Shown: positions 60,915 through 64,000 of the stretch, piece by piece
Layout: each line of letters starts with the position of its first letter
Position numbering within the stretch: position 1 is the stretch's first letter
Source of the DNA: Sporosarcina obsidiansis
GTDB lineage: Bacteria > Bacillota > Bacilli > Bacillales_A > Planococcaceae
Direction: 5' to 3'
NCBI RefSeq assembly: GCF_009651005.1
Contig: NZ_WHVW01000007.1
Span: 62,001 to 126,000 of the forward strand
Length of the DNA: 64,000 nt
Made by a program: the position numbers and the translations under genes
The notes under the pieces: model-generated
The model's input: the letters and a program-made list of their open reading frames with translations, nothing else
The model's database searches: none
What the model was told of the DNA's origin: nothing

Positions 60915-61310
60915 TTATTCACCAAGTAATGTTTCGGTAATACTTTCGATATCTTCCGCGGCTTGTCTTTCCTTATCTTGAATTATATCCAGCTCGCCAT
61001 TATTCATCGTTTCCATACTAAATTTAATTGTTTTTTCTTCCACGCAGTCGATATATCTTTTATACGCATCCCTAAGTTCCTTGCCCATCGATTCAAAAGC
61101 ATTCGGGATTTCCAAACGATTTATATCTTGTTGTATCTTTTTGAAATCTTCTACTTTTGAAAACCATTCTTCTTTCATTGCCGAAATATCATGGTCTTGC
61201 ATGAAGATATATTTCTCGGATATTTCCGCATATTCCTCAGAGCCTTTTATTAACCGTTTATCTAATTTAGCGATTTGTAATAGGTAATCTTTTCTGCTGA
61301 TCGTCATCAT
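60915..61310 (-). CDS. Hypothetical helical protein (131 aa)
   Basis: It opens MMTISRKDYLLQIAKLDKRL and is almost entirely charged helix (VEDFKKIQQDINRLEIPNAF, SMGKELRDAYKRYIDCVEEK), probably a coiled coil or small bundle. There is no signal peptide or membrane helix, and I recognise no family. GGAGATGAT precedes the ATG. It is monocistronic and convergent with the ArsB-like gene. Confidence 0.7.
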   Translation of the reverse strand: MMTISRKDYLLQIAKLDKRLIKGSEEYAEISEKYIFMQDHDISAMKEEWFSKVEDFKKIQQDINRLEIPNAFESMGKELRDAYKRYIDCVEEKTIKFSMETMNNGELDIIQDKERQAAEDIESITETLLGE

Positions 61311-61512
61311 ATCATCTCCTATTTAAATTATACGTTAAAATGATTTTTATTATCCACAAAAAAGTTAATGACTACAATATGTATTTCTCATTCTAGAATA
61401 AAAATTAAATCAACGAGATCATGACGCAGTATATTATTTTCGACACAAACTCCTTAGCTGATAGATCCTTGAGTGGAAATCATCTGAAGTCAGCATGCTC
61501 ATGATCCAATAT

Positions 61513-61565
61513 AAAAGCGCTGCTACTATTAATGATAAAATCACTAATGGTAGCAGCGCTTTTTT
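61513..61565. terminator. Hairpin in the 61.3-61.66 kb gap
   Basis: AAAAGCGCTGCTAC and GTAGCAGCGCTTTT with additional pairing toward the loop (ACTATTA with TAATG), then TTTTTGA. No gene ends just upstream on the plus strand; it may be left from a lost gene or shield the next gene. I see nothing else in 61311-61663. Confidence 0.7.
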
Positions 61566-61663
61566 GATACAGAGACTTTTCAGTAGACGCTAATAGTTCC
61601 GTTTTTTATTTCAGTCACTGATTAAAAAAATGAACATAAAATAATGAAGAAGGATCGTTTACT

Positions 61664-62110
61664 ATGAAAGGAGTGTGTGAATTGCAAAATACAAATCAAG
61701 TGTACCCAAACCCCAACATACAAACTATAAATAATTTATTGAAAGCTATGCATGGAGAATATCACGCGATCTATTGCTATGAAATTTTAGCTAATCAAGC
61801 ACCTACCCAAGATATTAAAAATAAAATACTAGAGATTCGGAATGACGAAATGAGGCACTACCAAACCTTTTGGGTTCTCTATTTTCAATTAACTGGTAAG
61901 GAACCCGAGATCAAATTAACAGAAGGCTGTGCAAAAGACTATATGAGTGGCGTAAAAGCAGCTTTTATGGATGAGCAAGCAACAGTTGATTTTTATCATG
62001 AAGCTGCACGCAAAACTACTAATCCCATTATTAGTTCTGCTTTTACTCAGGCTTCAGCCGATGAACAAAATCATGCGGTTTGGTTCTTATATTTCCTCAA
62101 TCATAGCTAG
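61664..62110 (+). CDS. Ferritin-like four-helix protein (148 aa)
   Basis: Carboxylate/histidine pairs sit where a di-iron bundle needs them: AMHGEYHAIYCYEILA, EIRNDEMRHYQTFWVLYF, FMDEQATVDFYHEAAR and ASADEQNHAVWFLYFL. The four helices match the rubrerythrin/ferritin-like superfamily. The ATG at 61664 has GAAGGAT upstream; a TTG at 61682 with AAAGGAG eight bases ahead is an equally good start and would give 142 residues. The role is possibly peroxide or oxygen handling or metal storage. The small gene after it is probably co-transcribed. Confidence 0.75.
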   Translation: MKGVCELQNTNQVYPNPNIQTINNLLKAMHGEYHAIYCYEILANQAPTQDIKNKILEIRNDEMRHYQTFWVLYFQLTGKEPEIKLTEGCAKDYMSGVKAAFMDEQATVDFYHEAARKTTNPIISSAFTQASADEQNHAVWFLYFLNHS

Positions 62111-62135
62111 CGTTAAATAAAAAGGGGGCATGTGT

Positions 62136-62399
62136 ATGTACAATACGAATAAGCAACAGTTTATGAATAACACTGACTCTCCCGAGATATTCGCAGCTAA
62201 GCTTGCTTTGTTTGGGGCCGCACTTTCTACATTAGGTGATGGAATTTCGACAATCGCCGCGGGTATTGCACTTCAAGAACTAGAAAACTCAAATCAGCAA
62301 GATTCCCAACAACAACTAACAGATGAACTTGATAAAATGCAAAAACAAATAGATCAATTAAATAATCAGATTAAGAAGATGGGTAATAGTAAATGGTAG
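62136..62399 (+). CDS. Small protein (87 aa) with hydrophobic segment and coiled coil
   Basis: The ATG at 62136 follows AAAGGGGGCATGTGT. A hydrophobic helix, FAAKLALFGAALSTLGDGIS then TIAAGIAL, leads into a Gln/Asn-rich coiled coil (DELDKMQKQIDQLNNQIKKM). It may attach to a membrane or to the preceding ferritin-like protein, whose stop is 25 bp upstream. I recognise no family. A terminator follows at 62437. Confidence 0.65.
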   Translation: MYNTNKQQFMNNTDSPEIFAAKLALFGAALSTLGDGISTIAAGIALQELENSNQQDSQQQLTDELDKMQKQIDQLNNQIKKMGNSKW

Positions 62400-62436
62400 T
62401 TGTATATAACTTCTTTTCCAAACACTAAAGAAAATC

Positions 62437-62481
62437 AAAAACTCCTGCAAACGCTTTTATACCAGCGTTTACAGGAGTTTT
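62437..62481. terminator. Terminator between the small gene and tRNA-Arg
   Basis: AAAACTCCTG with CAGGAGTTTT and inner AAACGC with GCGTTT form a long stem; it works in both directions, ending the plus-strand pair and the minus-strand tRNA transcript. Confidence 0.85.
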
Positions 62482-62517
62482 AATTAGTGTCACTCATATG
62501 TTCACTTAATTTAGTAA

Positions 62518-62589
62518 CGCCCTCGGCAGGAATCGAACCCACATCTCAAGAACCGGAATCTTACGTGCTATCCGTTGCACCACGAGGGC
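62518..62589 (-). tRNA. tRNA-Arg (anticodon CCG)
   Basis: The minus strand folds as a cloverleaf: acceptor GCCCTCG/CGAGGGC, D-arm GTGC/GCAC, anticodon stem TAAGA/TCTTG with loop TTCCGGT (anticodon CCG), T-arm GTGGG/CCTGC with TTCGATT. The discriminator is G; CCA is not encoded. It is 72 nt long and reads CGG codons. Confidence 0.92.
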
Positions 62590-62716
62590 ATATTACATAT
62601 TTCCCACCTGAAAACACATGGTGGCTTGTCATTAGAAATAAAAACCTCTCTAACAGACATCTTCCATTATATCGCGGAATAGAATGAAAAGCAAACTATT
62701 TTTTCAAGGCAAATGA

Positions 62717-62747
62717 TTTGACCTTTGTTGACCATAATAGGTAAAAT
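62717..62747 (+). promoter_or_regulatory. clpP promoter overlapped by a CtsR box
   Basis: TTTGACCTTTGTTGACC (62717-62733) is, on the opposite strand, GGTCAAC AAA GGTCAAA, the tandem heptamer bound by CtsR. It contains the -35 hexamer TTGACC; TAAAAT at 62742 is a fitting -10. CtsR bound here would block transcription until heat or protein stress. Confidence 0.8.
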
Positions 62748-62819
62748 ACAATTATAGTTGAAATACCAATTGATTTCAACCGAACGATTACTATGAAGCA
62801 TTTAAAGGAGGAAGTACCA

Positions 62820-63413
62820 TTGAATCTAATTCCTACAGTTATTGAACAAACCAACCGTGGTGAACGGGCGTATGACATCTATTCTCGCCTATTGAAAGAC
62901 CGGATTATCATGCTCGGTAGCGGCATCGATGACAACGTTGCGAATTCGATCGTTGCGCAGCTCTTATTCCTGGAAGCAGAAGATCCAGAAAAAGACATCT
63001 CCATTTATATTAACAGCCCAGGTGGAAGTATCACGGCTGGAATGGCTATCTACGATACGATGCAATTCATCAAACCAGACATTCAGACGATCTGTGTAGG
63101 AATGGCAGCGTCTATGGGTGCATTCTTGCTTACAGCAGGAACAGCAGGTAAGCGCTATGCATTACCTAACGCTGAAGTGATGATTCACCAACCACTTGGT
63201 GGTGCACAAGGTCAAGCAACTGAAATTGAAATTGCAGCCAAACGCATTTTACATTTGCGTGAGAAATTGAATTCAATCTTGGCCGATCGCACAGGACAGC
63301 CAATCGAAGTTATTGCTCGCGATACAGATCGTGATAACTTCATGACGGCAGAACGCGCAAAAGAGTATGGCTTAATCGATCACATCGTTCAACGTAGTGA
63401 CATGAAAAAATAA
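62820..63413 (+). CDS. clpP: ATP-dependent Clp protease proteolytic subunit
   Basis: The start is TTG at 62820 behind AAAGGAGGAAGTACCA, giving [20 protein letters not shown] and 197 residues. The serine protease triad is in [14 protein letters not shown] (Ser), [10 protein letters not shown] (His) and [13 protein letters not shown] (Asp). It forms a double heptamer that degrades proteins unfolded by ClpC, ClpX or ClpE, including tmRNA-tagged chains. It is monocistronic, under a CtsR-type promoter, and ends in a bidirectional terminator. Confidence 0.97.
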   Translation: MNLIPTVIEQTNRGERAYDIYSRLLKDRIIMLGSGIDDNVANSIVAQLLFLEAEDPEKDISIYINSPGGSITAGMAIYDTMQFIKPDIQTICVGMAASMGAFLLTAGTAGKRYALPNAEVMIHQPLGGAQGQATEIEIAAKRILHLREKLNSILADRTGQPIEVIARDTDRDNFMTAERAKEYGLIDHIVQRSDMKK

Positions 63414-63421
63414 TACAAACC

Positions 63422-63457
63422 AAAAACCGATTCTCCTTTTGGGAAGAATCGGTTTTT
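63422..63457. terminator. Bidirectional terminator between clpP and crh
   Basis: AAAAACCGATTCT and AGAATCGGTTTTT form a perfect stem with a loop of about ten bases; A and T runs on both sides serve both convergent genes. Confidence 0.92.
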
Positions 63458-63458
63458 A

Positions 63459-63719
63459 TTATTGTTGTTCTGCTTCTACCAATTCAGACAAATTCTGAAG
63501 TGCCAAGTCTTCATCTATTCCATCTGCCACCAACGTAACTTCTGTACCTTTTGCAATGGCGAGACTCATGATTCCCATGATGCTCTTTGCATTTACTTGG
63601 CGTACTTCTTTCTTCAAATAGATATCCGCAGTATACTTATTTGCTTCCTGCACAAATAATGCCGCCTGTCTCGCTTGCAAGCCAGGTTTAATACCAACTT
63701 TTACTGTTTTTTCTACCAT
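63459..63719 (-). CDS. crh: HPr-like protein Crh
   Basis: An 86-residue HPr fold. The active-site region reads KPGLQARQAA: Gln replaces the phosphorylatable histidine of HPr, the mark of Crh. The regulatory serine is kept in NAKSIMGIMSLA. Crh, phosphorylated on that serine by HPr kinase, is a CcpA cofactor in carbon catabolite control and cannot transport sugars. It lies next to whiA, as in Bacillus. Fits with the cre box before cggR. Confidence 0.94.
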   Translation of the reverse strand: MVEKTVKVGIKPGLQARQAALFVQEANKYTADIYLKKEVRQVNAKSIMGIMSLAIAKGTEVTLVADGIDEDLALQNLSELVEAEQQ

Positions 63720-63771
63720 ATCGTGTGCTCCTTTTCTTCCTCTTCTTCAGAAGGATCTACTCGTTAGTTTG

Positions 63772-64000
63772 TTAATTTCCACGCAAACGTTCAGCAATTT
63801 CTTCAATCTTTCGCAAACGATGATTCACTCCGGATTTACTAACAGGCGTACCTGTCACCAGTTCACCCAGTTCTTTTAACGTAACGTCTTGATATGCCAC
63901 TCGTAATTGAGCGATTTCTTGCAAGCGCTCTGGTAGTTGATCCAGCCCAATCGTTTGTTCAATCAACTTAATATTCTCCACTTGTCGCTGTGCCGCACCA
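63772..64000 (-). CDS. whiA: WhiA, C-terminal part (start outside window)
   Basis: The open frame runs past the window edge, so only the last ~76 residues are seen: [73 protein letters not shown]. This is the C-terminal helix-turn-helix of WhiA. In Bacillales it is a conserved DNA-binding protein linked to cell division and chromosome segregation. It is upstream of crh by 52 bp and is probably in the same transcript. Confidence 0.93.
   Translation of the reverse strand, partial: GAAQRQVENIKLIEQTIGLDQLPERLQEIAQLRVAYQDVTLKELGELVTGTPVSKSGVNHRLRKIEEIAERLRGN

Overview
The window is a low-GC Gram-positive chromosome segment. The cggR-gap-pgk-tpiA-gpmI-eno cluster followed by secG-esterase-rnr-smpB-ssrA, the clpP/crh/whiA neighbourhood, S-layer-homology proteins and Bacillus-type regulatory sites (CtsR box, cre, AGGAGG ribosome sites) point to Bacillales. 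I infer Planococcaceae, Sporosarcina-like; the genus is an inference only.

Layout. (1) 1-8 kb: the end of a chemoreceptor, then small or broken genes: a decayed S66 carboxypeptidase, three small minus-strand proteins of the kind found in immunity clusters, and a broken NhaC antiporter fused to a regulator stub. These are followed by an intact YvyF-like/DUF2225 pair and a rhodanese lipoprotein. (2) 8-18.4 kb: a class A penicillin-binding protein, a UspA protein, two S-layer-homology proteins, a lipoprotein, YwqG and YiaAB proteins, gene relics, IS3-family relics and several families of short palindromic repeats. (3) 18.4-26.3 kb: a decayed genomic island with a Hachiman-like pair (hamA/hamB), an intact IS4-family element, a GIY-YIG/DUF2075 helicase and a damaged toxin-antitoxin pair. 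(4) 26.3-42.4 kb: a younger island inserted at the 3' end of ssrA. It keeps its tyrosine integrase, excisionase-like protein, XRE regulator and Rep-like protein. Its cargo is a type I restriction-modification operon with RhuM, an extra half-size specificity subunit and a YgjP metalloprotease, plus a SIR2-like protein with a small partner. (5) 42.4-64 kb: conserved core with ssrA, smpB, rnr, esterase, secG, the glycolytic operon, TPM/LemA, a manganese/zinc ABC transporter, an ArsB-type permease, a ferritin-like protein, tRNA-Arg, clpP, crh and whiA.

The unifying signal is serial integration at ssrA. Four same-strand copies of the tmRNA 3' end lie near 8014, 18447, 26319 and 42434. Island-type end sequences flank the inner copies, so 8-42 kb reads as successive islands stacked at one attachment site, youngest next to ssrA and carrying phage defence. 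A ~60 bp palindromic-ended repeat (GGTACC family) has seven full copies and a fragment between 1 and 26 kb and none that I see further right. At three places it lies exactly where a gene is broken or fused.

All calls come from reading the sequence and family knowledge. No database search was possible.
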